The notes below the pieces were generated by a model. The model did not search any database. It was given only the letters and a program-made list of their open reading frames with translations, and had not been told where the DNA came from. A stretch of 64,000 bases of DNA, taken from contig PLMU01000006.1 in NCBI GenBank assembly GCA_003142595.1, positions 209,666 through 273,665 of the forward strand, given 5' to 3'. Origin of the DNA: Phycisphaerales bacterium. GTDB taxonomy: Bacteria; Planctomycetota; Phycisphaerae; Sedimentisphaerales; UBA12454. Shown in pieces: positions 49,901-59,197 of this stretch (its first letter is position 1; each line of letters opens with the position of its first letter). Both the position numbers and the translations under genes were made by a program.

Positions 49901-51439
49901 ATGAAAAAAATAATATTTTTTATTACGGCAGTCATCCTATTGAACACATCTATAGTGTTATCAGCCCCTGATAAACAAGTTATATTCAATTCAACACTAG
50001 CAGGCCAATGGTATCCGGCCGATGCCAACACATTAAAAAATGACATTGCAAAGCTTTTCCAAAAATCCGACGTCAAACCTGACGAAGATACTATCGCACT
50101 GATACTGCCTCATGCAGGTTATCAATATTCCGGCCGAACTGCTGCCATGGGGATTCAGACCATTGGCAAACAATACAAACGAATCATTGTCATCGGCCCT
50201 TCGCATTATACCCCGATTGAAGATGTGCTCGGCGTCCCGCAGGCAGCAATTTATCAGTCGCCTCTGGGCCAGGTTACGATTGATACTGAATTTATTAATA
50301 AGCTCTTGACCTTTCCGCAGTTTAAGGTAATTCCGCAGGCAAACGACCGCGAACACAGCACACAAATACAAATTCCGCTGCTGCAGTTTACACAGAAGGA
50401 TTTTAAAGTCGTGCCAATTGTTGCCGGCCAATGCTCACCGCAAACAATTTCCAAAGTTGCTTCGATTCTTAAAAGTATGATTGACAATGACACTTTGATA
50501 ATCGCCAGTTCCGATTTTACTCATTATGGCTCAAACTACGACTATGTGCCTTTCAAGGATAACATCTCCCAGCGGCTAAAAGACCTCGATATGGGCGCAT
50601 ATAAATTTATTGAAAAAATAGACAGCAACGGATTTATGGATTATCGAAAGAAAACCGGCGCGACAATCTGCGGCTATATTCCGATTTCAATATTGCTTTC
50701 GATGCTCGATAAATCATCGCTGCCGCAGTTAATAAACTACGCCACTTCAGGCCAATTGACCGGCGATTTCAACAACTCTGTCAGTTATTTCTCGATTGCT
50801 TTTTCAGGTCAGTGGTCGAAACCTTTGCCCGTTAAACAGCAAAGCAGTGTTACAGGATTAACCCAGGATGATGAAAAGCAGCTTCTGACTCTCGCCAGAT
50901 ACATTCTTATAAATCTTGTGGGAAAAAATCCGATGCCTAAAATATATGATGCAAACTTCAGCGACCGATTGAAAGCTAAAGGTGCCGCATTTGTTACTCT
51001 ATATAAAATCATGGGTTCCGCCGCACCGGGTTCCCACAAGAATTATCAGTTAAGAGGCTGCATCGGCGATACCTTTCCTCGCCAGTCGCTGTATAATTCC
51101 GTAATTTACAACACTCTCATGGCTGCCCGCAAAGACTCGCGATTTGTTCCGGTCGTCTCTGATGAATTAAAGGACATTAAAATAGAAATATCTGTTTTGA
51201 CAGTCCCGCAGCCGGTTGCTTCAGCCGAAGACATCAGGGTTGGAATCGACGGAGTTGTTTTGAAGATTGGCACACGTTCCGCTGTTTTTCTGCCGCAGGT
51301 AGCGACGGAGCAGAACTGGAGCCGTGAGGAAATGCTTAAAAATCTGTCTCTAAAGGCCGGCTTGTCCTCAGATGCATGGCAGCATGACGCCGAATTTCTC
51401 ACATTCCAGGCTGAAGTCTTTGGTGAAGCCGAAAAATGA
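49901..51439 (+). CDS. AmmeMemoRadiSam protein B (Memo)-protein A (AMMECR1) fusion
   Basis: AGQWYPADANTLKND..LILPHAGYQYSGRTAAMG (Memo) and C-terminal LRGCIGDTFPRQSLYNSVIYNTLMAARKDSRF (AMMECR1). Confidence 0.9.
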   Translation: MKKIIFFITAVILLNTSIVLSAPDKQVIFNSTLAGQWYPADANTLKNDIAKLFQKSDVKPDEDTIALILPHAGYQYSGRTAAMGIQTIGKQYKRIIVIGPSHYTPIEDVLGVPQAAIYQSPLGQVTIDTEFINKLLTFPQFKVIPQANDREHSTQIQIPLLQFTQKDFKVVPIVAGQCSPQTISKVASILKSMIDNDTLIIASSDFTHYGSNYDYVPFKDNISQRLKDLDMGAYKFIEKIDSNGFMDYRKKTGATICGYIPISILLSMLDKSSLPQLINYATSGQLTGDFNNSVSYFSIAFSGQWSKPLPVKQQSSVTGLTQDDEKQLLTLARYILINLVGKNPMPKIYDANFSDRLKAKGAAFVTLYKIMGSAAPGSHKNYQLRGCIGDTFPRQSLYNSVIYNTLMAARKDSRFVPVVSDELKDIKIEISVLTVPQPVASAEDIRVGIDGVVLKIGTRSAVFLPQVATEQNWSREEMLKNLSLKAGLSSDAWQHDAEFLTFQAEVFGEAEK

Positions 51440-53994
51440 AGTTCGCTCGCTATTTTTTAATATTCTGTTATGGCCTTTTCACCATTGCCGCACAAACTCT
51501 GCTTTTTCGTGAGTTTATCACAACGTTCCAGGGCAGCGATATCAGTGTCGGCCTGTTTTTTGCGTCGTGGTTTTTCTGGATTGGCCTGGGGGCAGCTTTT
51601 GCGTATCGCTCCTGTAAAATCACTGACAGCCTGCAAAAAAATATCGACCTTTTATTCTTCGCATACATTCCCACTTTTATTCTTGAGCTTTTATTAATCG
51701 TCCATGCCCGCCATATCGCTTCCGTTAGCTCATACACTCTGCTTTCCATTCGCCAGATGATTTCTCTTTCGTTGCTTGTCAATGCCCCCATCAGTATTAT
51801 CACCGGCGTATTTTTCCCGCTCGCCTGCCGATGGATTCAAAGCTCAAGCCGTTTCCCTGTTTCAAACGTTTACATTATCGAAGCAGCGGGCGCATTTCTC
51901 GGCGGAATCGGCGCAACCGTTCTGCTCGCCGTCGGTGAAAGCTCCATAACTATTTTCTTCCTGCTCGCTTTTTTAATTTCATTCGCATTATTCCTCGTTA
52001 ATAAGAATTCAAAACCAAAACCCATTTTTGCATTAGTCCTTGCCCTTTGCATCCTACTTTTTCTTGCCGCCGGTACCGATAAGGCTTTAAACCGCTATCT
52101 CCAAACTGTAAAATGGTCGAAATTACTGCCCCCCGAAGCGATGACAGGCTCGTTTCAAACCGCCCAGGCCGAATATCTTTACGGCACCTACCGCGGTCAA
52201 TGGGTCGTCATCAGCCAGGGCAGCACTGCCGAAGCAATCCCCGACAGGGAAACCACCGGCAGAATCGCCGCAATCGCCCTGTCCCAAAAACCCGACGCCA
52301 AAAATATTCTCGTCATCGGCTCCGGCCTAGGCCTTTGCTATGAATTTCTTAATCTGCCTCAGATTCAGCAGGTGACCTGGGCCCACTGCGATAATCAATA
52401 TATTCAGCAGGTCGATAAATTCCTGCCGCCTCAGTTCAAGACTAAAGATTCTCGGCTTGTATGTCCTCCCGGCGACATCCGCACCCAATTGTCCGGCCAA
52501 AAAAACGATTATGACATCGTGATTATCAATCTGCCGCAGGTAACAAGTTCCGTCCTGAACCGTTATTTCACCGTCGAATTTTATCAGCAACTGAAAAAAT
52601 CAATTGCCGCAGACGGCATTGTCGCTGTCAGAGTTACCGCCGGCGAAAATATTATGGGCACGGAATTGATTGACCTAGGTGCTTCGATAAAATCGACACT
52701 CGAAAAAGTTTTCTCGCATTTTGTCTTAACGACCGGCGACGACAGTTGGTTCATCGCGTCTGATTCCTACAATCTTACAGGTGTCCCCGGCATACTGCGC
52801 GACCGTTTCGCAGGTATTAAAAATGCCTCTGCCGTATTCACTCCGCCGGCTCTGCTTTCGGTCTATCTGCCCGACCGTGCCGCCGCCGCAATGGAAAATT
52901 ATAATGACGCCGATTTGCCGCAGAACTTGCTTATAAACACTGATTCAAGACCCCTGACCAATCTTTACAGTTTATTGCTCGCCTCAAAACAATCCGGCGC
53001 CCCCGTTACAAAAATCGTAAAACTCCTCGCATCGACCGGCGTTACCATATTTTTAATTCCCATTTTTATTTTCGTCATTTTACGGCTTTTATATATCATC
53101 CGCTCGCGAAATCAAAATAGTGTCTCAAGTCTCGATAGCAGTTTTCTGGTTTTCACCGCCGGCTGGCTCGGCATCGGCACAACAATCGTCCTGATGTATC
53201 TCTATCAGACCCGCTTCGGCTCCTTGTATCTGCACATCGGCACTATCTCGTCTTTATTTATGATTGGCATTACTACCGGCGCCGCATTGATTCGATACTC
53301 GCCGGGCAGTCTAAATCAAAAACTATTTGTCGCGATTCCAATTCACGCGGTTCTGCTCATCGCCATCGCCCTGCTGCCCGTTGATTTCTGGACGCATTGG
53401 ACTTTCGCGGCAATTTTTTTCCTCTGCGGCCTGTGCAGCGGCGCGTATTTTCCAATCGCCGCAGAACAGTTTGCCGAAAGCGGCCTTGAAACAGGTTTTG
53501 CCGGTGCAAAACTTGAAATTGCAGACCATATTGGCGCATCAGCGGGCAGCCTGATAACCGGCCTTGCCCTTGTGCCGGTGCTTGGAACAAATGCAACAAT
53601 ATTGGTATTTATCGCACTTATCTTAGCTAATTTGCCGGCAGTCTTGTTTCAGTCATTTAAAACCGGCAACAATCTGAAATCGCAAAAGGACTTATCTCCC
53701 CAAAAAACGGAATACTCGCTGCCGACTCGTTTCCTGCCGGCCGCAATTTTAATATGTGCGATTTTGATATTAGCTATCTATTTATATATTTACAGCAAGC
53801 CTGCCGAATCCATTCCAGCGGCAGCGATACCTGTAACAAAATCATCCTCCACTTTACCGCCAGGCACGGATACCAAAACGCAAACAATTTCATCTGGCCG
53901 GCCGCGGGACGTCGATATCCAGCGGGTTCACACCATGATTGAAGAGAAAAAGCTCTCTGACCACGAAGCTAAATATTATAAAAAGAGTGAGTAG
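51436..53994 (+). CDS. multi-TM protein with spermidine synthase-like domain
   Basis: TM segments, central KNILVIGSGLGLCYEFLNL...VTWAHCDNQ...YDIVIINLPQVTSSVLNRYFTVEFYQQLKKSI, second TM block. Confidence 0.82.
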   Translation: MKFARYFLIFCYGLFTIAAQTLLFREFITTFQGSDISVGLFFASWFFWIGLGAAFAYRSCKITDSLQKNIDLLFFAYIPTFILELLLIVHARHIASVSSYTLLSIRQMISLSLLVNAPISIITGVFFPLACRWIQSSSRFPVSNVYIIEAAGAFLGGIGATVLLAVGESSITIFFLLAFLISFALFLVNKNSKPKPIFALVLALCILLFLAAGTDKALNRYLQTVKWSKLLPPEAMTGSFQTAQAEYLYGTYRGQWVVISQGSTAEAIPDRETTGRIAAIALSQKPDAKNILVIGSGLGLCYEFLNLPQIQQVTWAHCDNQYIQQVDKFLPPQFKTKDSRLVCPPGDIRTQLSGQKNDYDIVIINLPQVTSSVLNRYFTVEFYQQLKKSIAADGIVAVRVTAGENIMGTELIDLGASIKSTLEKVFSHFVLTTGDDSWFIASDSYNLTGVPGILRDRFAGIKNASAVFTPPALLSVYLPDRAAAAMENYNDADLPQNLLINTDSRPLTNLYSLLLASKQSGAPVTKIVKLLASTGVTIFLIPIFIFVILRLLYIIRSRNQNSVSSLDSSFLVFTAGWLGIGTTIVLMYLYQTRFGSLYLHIGTISSLFMIGITTGAALIRYSPGSLNQKLFVAIPIHAVLLIAIALLPVDFWTHWTFAAIFFLCGLCSGAYFPIAAEQFAESGLETGFAGAKLEIADHIGASAGSLITGLALVPVLGTNATILVFIALILANLPAVLFQSFKTGNNLKSQKDLSPQKTEYSLPTRFLPAAILICAILILAIYLYIYSKPAESIPAAAIPVTKSSSTLPPGTDTKTQTISSGRPRDVDIQRVHTMIEEKKLSDHEAKYYKKSE

Positions 53995-54079
53995 ATTCAT
54001 AAATTCCTGGAAGTATTAGTGATATCTCTGCAACCTTATCTTTTGGGCAGTTTTTGGCCAGTACCGCTTCTTGATTATC

Positions 54080-54148
54080 TTGTAAGTCATGATTTGATAA
54101 AGCATTGTGATTTTCGGGAGACAATTTCAAGTCCTGTCGCCCCGATTT
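54080..54148 (+). repeat. repeat copy A: 45-bp arm plus tRNA-Pro 3'-end core
   Basis: 63/69 identical to 56795..56863; core 23/23 identical to the tRNA-Pro 3' end. Confidence 0.93.
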
Positions 54149-54510
54149 CCCCGCTGAAAATGCGGGCATTCTCTTTCTGAAAATGGGGTTTCCTTGCCTT
54201 ACAAACCTGCTTACGAAAAGAAACTACAAAACTTTTAAAGAACGCAAAAGTTGAGAGTTTGAACACCTTTGAGGTTGTACTCAGTTTAACAAAAAATTAT
54301 ATGGTACGTTCTATTTTTTGTTGACAGAATAAGCTCGGACACTTTAGTATTAGTACGATTTTGCTGAGGAATAGAAAAAGGCTTTTTCTCGGCTGTTCAT
54401 CAATCTCCTTTAACAATTTTTGCCGGTGAGTAGTGATATTGGACCAATATCGAAGGTAAAAGTCGATTTTTTCTATTTTTTCTATTAAATGCGCAAAGGA
54501 GGACTAAGGA

Positions 54511-56514
54511 ATGGAAACGCTGACACGTGGAGTAATAGATAATTTTCTATCGAGAAGGCAAAAAAACCAACCTAAATTTTCCAGTCTGAATAAATACATC
54601 TTTTTGTTATTTATGGGCTTGATGTTGCACTTGTCGGTAGTTACTAAAGTGGCGGCAACCACGATCAGCAGCAATGGAACAGGCGGAGGTGATTGGAATA
54701 CAGACACAACATGGATAGGAGGAGTTGTTCCCACGGCGATAGACAATGTTATTATTCAAGGAAACGATGTTGTGACGCTTGCGGCAGCGGGCAGTTGTGC
54801 AAACCTGACAATGAATGCAGGTACTAAGCTTACCATAACTGCCGGGGGGCCTATTCCAGGTTCATCCTGGTCATTAGACCCTGCAAGCACTATTGAATTC
54901 AATACTATCGTTCCGAAAATCTGGGTCAATCCGACTTTCGGAAATCTCATATTTGACATTCCAGATTATTCACTCCATCCAAATATAAACATAACCGTAG
55001 CCGGCAATTTAAGTATTCTTAATAACACATTAAGAGGTATAGGAACTGTTTCCGGGACAAATATTCATAATATTGCAGGAAATGTCAATCTATCCGGAAC
55101 CGGAATAATCACAGCAGTAAATCAAAGCAACCCAACTACTGCAAGCTGCACGTGGAATATTGGTGGGAGCGTATTATTAAGCGGTAATAATATTCACAAC
55201 AGACTCATCCTCTATGAGAGTGCAGGACCTCATACAGGTTCTGCTGTATTTAATATTAATGGAGACCTTACTGTCGGACAGGCCAGCCAAGTAATGCTTA
55301 AGACTACTTCAAACAGTACTGCAAATTATCCTGAAGGTATTATCAACTTGAAAGGGAATTTTGTGAATAATGGGACCATCAATGTGAATGATGTGAATGG
55401 TGTGAATCCGGGCACATCACCGGGCTTAAGTATTAATTTTGTCGGCACGAGCCCGCAAGATTGGTCTGGCACCGGTAAATTCTCAGTTTCAGCTTTTACG
55501 GTAAATATGAATATCAACAACCCTGCCGGGGTAACGCTTAGCAGACAGCAGGATATTTCTACCAGGACGGTAGTAATACTGACAAACGGAAAGCTTACAA
55601 CGACAGGTACAAACCTGCTGAGAATCGAGGAGAAAGGCTCCCTCATCGGCGGCAGTTCGTCCAGCTATATAAACGGTCCATTAGCCAGGAGAATTATAAG
55701 TGGACTACAGAACCTGGTGTTCCCAATTGGAGATGCAGCAAAGTACACACCGGTGAATCTTGAATTTTTTGGGGATGTCAATGAAGGTACGATAACGGTA
55801 AGCACGACGCCGGGAATACACCCACAGATTGCCACCTCTGATTTGAACAGCAGTAAGACCTTGGACCGGTACTATACGGTGAAAAACACTATAGCGACAT
55901 TTGGCAATATCACAGCAACATTCAACTTTGATCCGACGGATGTCATCGGCGGTGCTGATCCGACAAAATATGTAGTGAAGAAATTTGACACAGGAACATG
56001 GACAACGCCGACAACAGCCAATCCGTTAGCAACAAGCATTCAGGCAACAGGTGTGACATCATTAAACAGTGACTTTGCAGTTGGTGAACTCCATGGCACG
56101 TTGATATATAAAATTACAGGCTACATTAAAAATGCTTGTAAAATACCAATAGCGGGTGTAGTTGTAGATGCGAACAACGGCGGCAGCTCAGACATAACCG
56201 ATGCCGATGGCCACTACGAGGTCTGGGTTGGCAACAACTGGTCCGGTATAGTAACGCCCAGTAAAGCCTATTATACTTTCGAGCCGAATAGCAAAGCATA
56301 TACCAATGTTCTTGAAGACAAGACAGACCAGAGCTATTTAGCGGATAATATCTACGACCTTGACTGCGATAGTCTTATCAGTTGGGGCGATGTCGCCGTG
56401 ATGAGCGATAACTGGCTTGAAACCGGTGAAGGTATTCCAGGCGATTTCAATAATGATGGCATTGTGAACTTCCTAGACTTTGCCGAGTTTGCCCAGATAT
56501 GGCAGGAGCAATAG
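54511..56514 (+). CDS. secreted protein with C-terminal dockerin-like repeats
   Basis: ISSNGTGGGDWNTDTTWIGGVVPTAIDNVIIQGNDVV; carboxypeptidase-regulatory-like segment; DCDSLISWGDVAVMSDNWLE..DFNNDGIVNFLDFAEFAQIW. Confidence 0.8.
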   Translation: METLTRGVIDNFLSRRQKNQPKFSSLNKYIFLLFMGLMLHLSVVTKVAATTISSNGTGGGDWNTDTTWIGGVVPTAIDNVIIQGNDVVTLAAAGSCANLTMNAGTKLTITAGGPIPGSSWSLDPASTIEFNTIVPKIWVNPTFGNLIFDIPDYSLHPNINITVAGNLSILNNTLRGIGTVSGTNIHNIAGNVNLSGTGIITAVNQSNPTTASCTWNIGGSVLLSGNNIHNRLILYESAGPHTGSAVFNINGDLTVGQASQVMLKTTSNSTANYPEGIINLKGNFVNNGTINVNDVNGVNPGTSPGLSINFVGTSPQDWSGTGKFSVSAFTVNMNINNPAGVTLSRQQDISTRTVVILTNGKLTTTGTNLLRIEEKGSLIGGSSSSYINGPLARRIISGLQNLVFPIGDAAKYTPVNLEFFGDVNEGTITVSTTPGIHPQIATSDLNSSKTLDRYYTVKNTIATFGNITATFNFDPTDVIGGADPTKYVVKKFDTGTWTTPTTANPLATSIQATGVTSLNSDFAVGELHGTLIYKITGYIKNACKIPIAGVVVDANNGGSSDITDADGHYEVWVGNNWSGIVTPSKAYYTFEPNSKAYTNVLEDKTDQSYLADNIYDLDCDSLISWGDVAVMSDNWLETGEGIPGDFNNDGIVNFLDFAEFAQIWQEQ

Positions 56515-56794
56515 AAATAATTGCGGAAGACAGCCTGCAATCCTAATTTTGGCAATGTCTCCAAAGAAGTCAATCTCTGCGAATTGTGAAGACACCAAAC
56601 CATAAATTCCCGCCCAAAAACAAAGAATTTTAAAATATTTCAATAGGAAATAGGATATATAATCCTTTGTTCTTTTACCCTTTGACACTAAAACAAGATT
56701 CATTTTAGCCGCTATCTTGAAATTTAGTATGGCGTCTCTTGAGGTCGGTATTGGAGTCCCAGATAAACGGGGGCTGGGGCGATTCTTTGTTTTG

Positions 56795-56863
56795 TTGTAA
56801 GTTATGATTTGATAAAGCATTGTGATTTTCGGGAGACAGGTTCACGTTCTGTCGCCCTGATTT
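56795..56863 (+). repeat. repeat copy B: 45-bp arm plus degenerate tRNA-Pro 3'-end core
   Basis: 63/69 identical to 54080..54148; 25/28 to tRNA 3' end (56837..56864 vs 48690..48717). Confidence 0.92.
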
Positions 56864-56896
56864 TGCTTGAAGAATTAAATGATTGTGCGAGAAGTT

Positions 56897-59140
56897 TTAA
56901 GAAACCTGCCCTGCCAGATGTTCGACGTGCGAATTTTGATATTCCCGATAAGACTCGAATAATTCGCCGAAATAACCGCCCTTGAGGAGCCTTACGCCAA
57001 TAAGAATTGCACCAAGTACATTGGGGTTAATTTCTTTAAGTTCACGCACAATACGTTGTGCAGTGCCGCGTTTTGTAATCGCTGTATTGAATACCACCAC
57101 AGTACCATCTGCCAGTGCGGCAATCGCTTTTGCATCGCTAACAAGCATCGGAGGGCCGTCTATTATTACACGTTCATAACGCTGCTTTGCGAAATCGAGA
57201 AGTTCAAGCATTCTTCGACCGCCGAGCAGTTCTCCAGGATTTTTAGGTAGAGTACCGCTGTCTATAACATCCGTATCCGACAGTCCGGTAGGTCTGATAA
57301 TTTCTTCAATACTATAATTGCCGTTAAGGTAACCACTCAATCCTTTATCCTTATTTTCTAATCCGGTAGGGCTGCCATTTGAATTTGGAAAGATTTTATC
57401 CAAACATGGTCTGCGGAAATTAGCATCAATTAATAGAACCCTGCTGCCTTCCGCAGCAAATACCGCTGCAGTATTCACCGCAACTGTTGTTCTGCCTTCT
57501 CCGGCATTTCCGCTTGTGATAAAAATGACGTGTTGACTTTCTGCGGCCACAGAAACTTTAAGATTTGTTCTGAATTGCCTGTAACATTCGCTCATCATCG
57601 ACATTGGCAGTTGTCTTACTACTTTCCACATATCGGCCTTGCTGGTGTTAGAATCGAGGTCTTTGTGCGTAACCATACCAAGCAGCGAAATATTAACATA
57701 CTTCATTACATCTTTGGGCGTTCGAAGCAGGTCATTAAGGAACTCTATAAGAAATGCCAAACCTACACTAAACATAAATCCAAGAAAAGTGCCTGCCGGC
57801 AAATATACGACGATATGGGGCGAGCTCAACCGCAATGGCACAGGAGCAAGCCCAACAGGTTTAACTTTTGAGGCTTCGGAATCTTGTTTAATGAGATTAT
57901 ATTTGCTTATCTGTTCCTGAATCGCAAAAAGTTTAGTCTTTGTCTCTTCTCTGTCTGAAACAAGCTGAGCATAAGTAGCCTTTGTATTGTCAAGTTCTTT
58001 CTGCTCATTTTCCGTCTGTGCCCGTAATTCTTCAAGTTTTGCAAGACGGTTGGTAATAACTGCAAACTGGTCTTTGGCCGTAGTAACATCGGAGTCACGA
58101 ATCTGCAGAGCTTTTGAATTACTTCGAGCGTCTTTCTCTGCTATAGTCTGACGTATGACCTCACGTAACTGCTGAACTGCCCTGTGATTTTCACCAAAAT
58201 TAGTCTCCAACCTTGCAAGTTCCGTCTCTAATGATGCTATTCTCTCAATAAGCGACATAACAACCTGATCGTTTTCAGTATCACGCTGTACTATTTCATC
58301 GGTGGTTTTTCTTTCTTCAAAATTTGCAACGCTCGAACGAAGCTGCTCGATATCAGCTTCAAGCTTCATTTTCTCTATTTCAAGACTCCCTAATTTTTGT
58401 GTAATAGTATGGGCAAAATTGCCTTCCTGTCCTCCTCCCTCAAGTTGTGTTATGCCCGATGAACGTCTAATATCTGTAAGCGAACTGCTAATACTCTGAA
58501 GTTTGTTGCGAAGTTCATTTTCCTGCTGGCTAAGATCACGGAGCTTGCCGCTAATATCGGTTTCCGCGGTACTCTGCTGCGATTTCACAAATAAATCTAC
58601 CATTTGGTTGACAATAAGAGCCGACTCCTCAGCATTACCGCAGGTCATACTTATCAATATGTAACTACTGTTTCTGTCCGCTATTGCCCCCAGATTTTTG
58701 TCGAGATTGTCTATAGCTTTCAGGACATCGTCCCCGAAACTTTTGAACCATTGGGTCTCACGCACCGCATCCCTGCGAATCAATTCCTGGAACATATTTT
58801 GCTGCTTAATCAAAGTTGCCTTAGAAAACCTGAATTCATATGCTATATCCTTTGCAGCAAGAGGCGCTCCGATTTGTGTAGGATCACTCTGTCCCGGAGA
58901 TAATACTTCGATAAAAGTTCTTGCTGTATATTTTGGATCAAATTTTCTAAGAACGGCCCATAAACCCGTTCCTGCAACGGCCCCAAAAAATGTTAAAATA
59001 ATTATAAGCAAAACATGTCGGCGAAGAATATCCAGTATCTCTTTGGGCGTTATGACTATCGCCGCCGGGGCAAATGCCGAACCTGGATGCCGCATCGTCT
59101 GGCCATGACCTGATGACACGGGTTGTTTGTTATTCATCAT
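56897..59140 (-). CDS. Wzc/GumC-like polysaccharide biosynthesis protein with BY-kinase-type ATPase domain
   Basis: Wzz N-terminus, coiled coil, VIFITSGNAGEGRTTVAVNTAAVFAAEGSRVLLIDANFRRP. Confidence 0.9.
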   Translation of the reverse strand: MMNNKQPVSSGHGQTMRHPGSAFAPAAIVITPKEILDILRRHVLLIIILTFFGAVAGTGLWAVLRKFDPKYTARTFIEVLSPGQSDPTQIGAPLAAKDIAYEFRFSKATLIKQQNMFQELIRRDAVRETQWFKSFGDDVLKAIDNLDKNLGAIADRNSSYILISMTCGNAEESALIVNQMVDLFVKSQQSTAETDISGKLRDLSQQENELRNKLQSISSSLTDIRRSSGITQLEGGGQEGNFAHTITQKLGSLEIEKMKLEADIEQLRSSVANFEERKTTDEIVQRDTENDQVVMSLIERIASLETELARLETNFGENHRAVQQLREVIRQTIAEKDARSNSKALQIRDSDVTTAKDQFAVITNRLAKLEELRAQTENEQKELDNTKATYAQLVSDREETKTKLFAIQEQISKYNLIKQDSEASKVKPVGLAPVPLRLSSPHIVVYLPAGTFLGFMFSVGLAFLIEFLNDLLRTPKDVMKYVNISLLGMVTHKDLDSNTSKADMWKVVRQLPMSMMSECYRQFRTNLKVSVAAESQHVIFITSGNAGEGRTTVAVNTAAVFAAEGSRVLLIDANFRRPCLDKIFPNSNGSPTGLENKDKGLSGYLNGNYSIEEIIRPTGLSDTDVIDSGTLPKNPGELLGGRRMLELLDFAKQRYERVIIDGPPMLVSDAKAIAALADGTVVVFNTAITKRGTAQRIVRELKEINPNVLGAILIGVRLLKGGYFGELFESYREYQNSHVEHLAGQVS

Positions 59141-59197
59141 ATCACTTACCTGCTGAGACTAAAGGTCCCATAACAGAACATTTATGCAGCCCTCGAT

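Noticed and set aside
53969-54169. Minus ORF MPAFSAGKSGRQDLKLSPENHNALSNH... as a real gene
   Set aside because: It is antisense of the tRNA-derived repeat and a hairpin; treated as an integration scar instead
56473-56820. Minus ORF MLYQIITYNKTKNRPSPRL... as a gene
   Set aside because: Starts inside the repeat arm and overlaps the 3' end of the 54511 gene; the equivalent frame in copy A is interrupted by a stop
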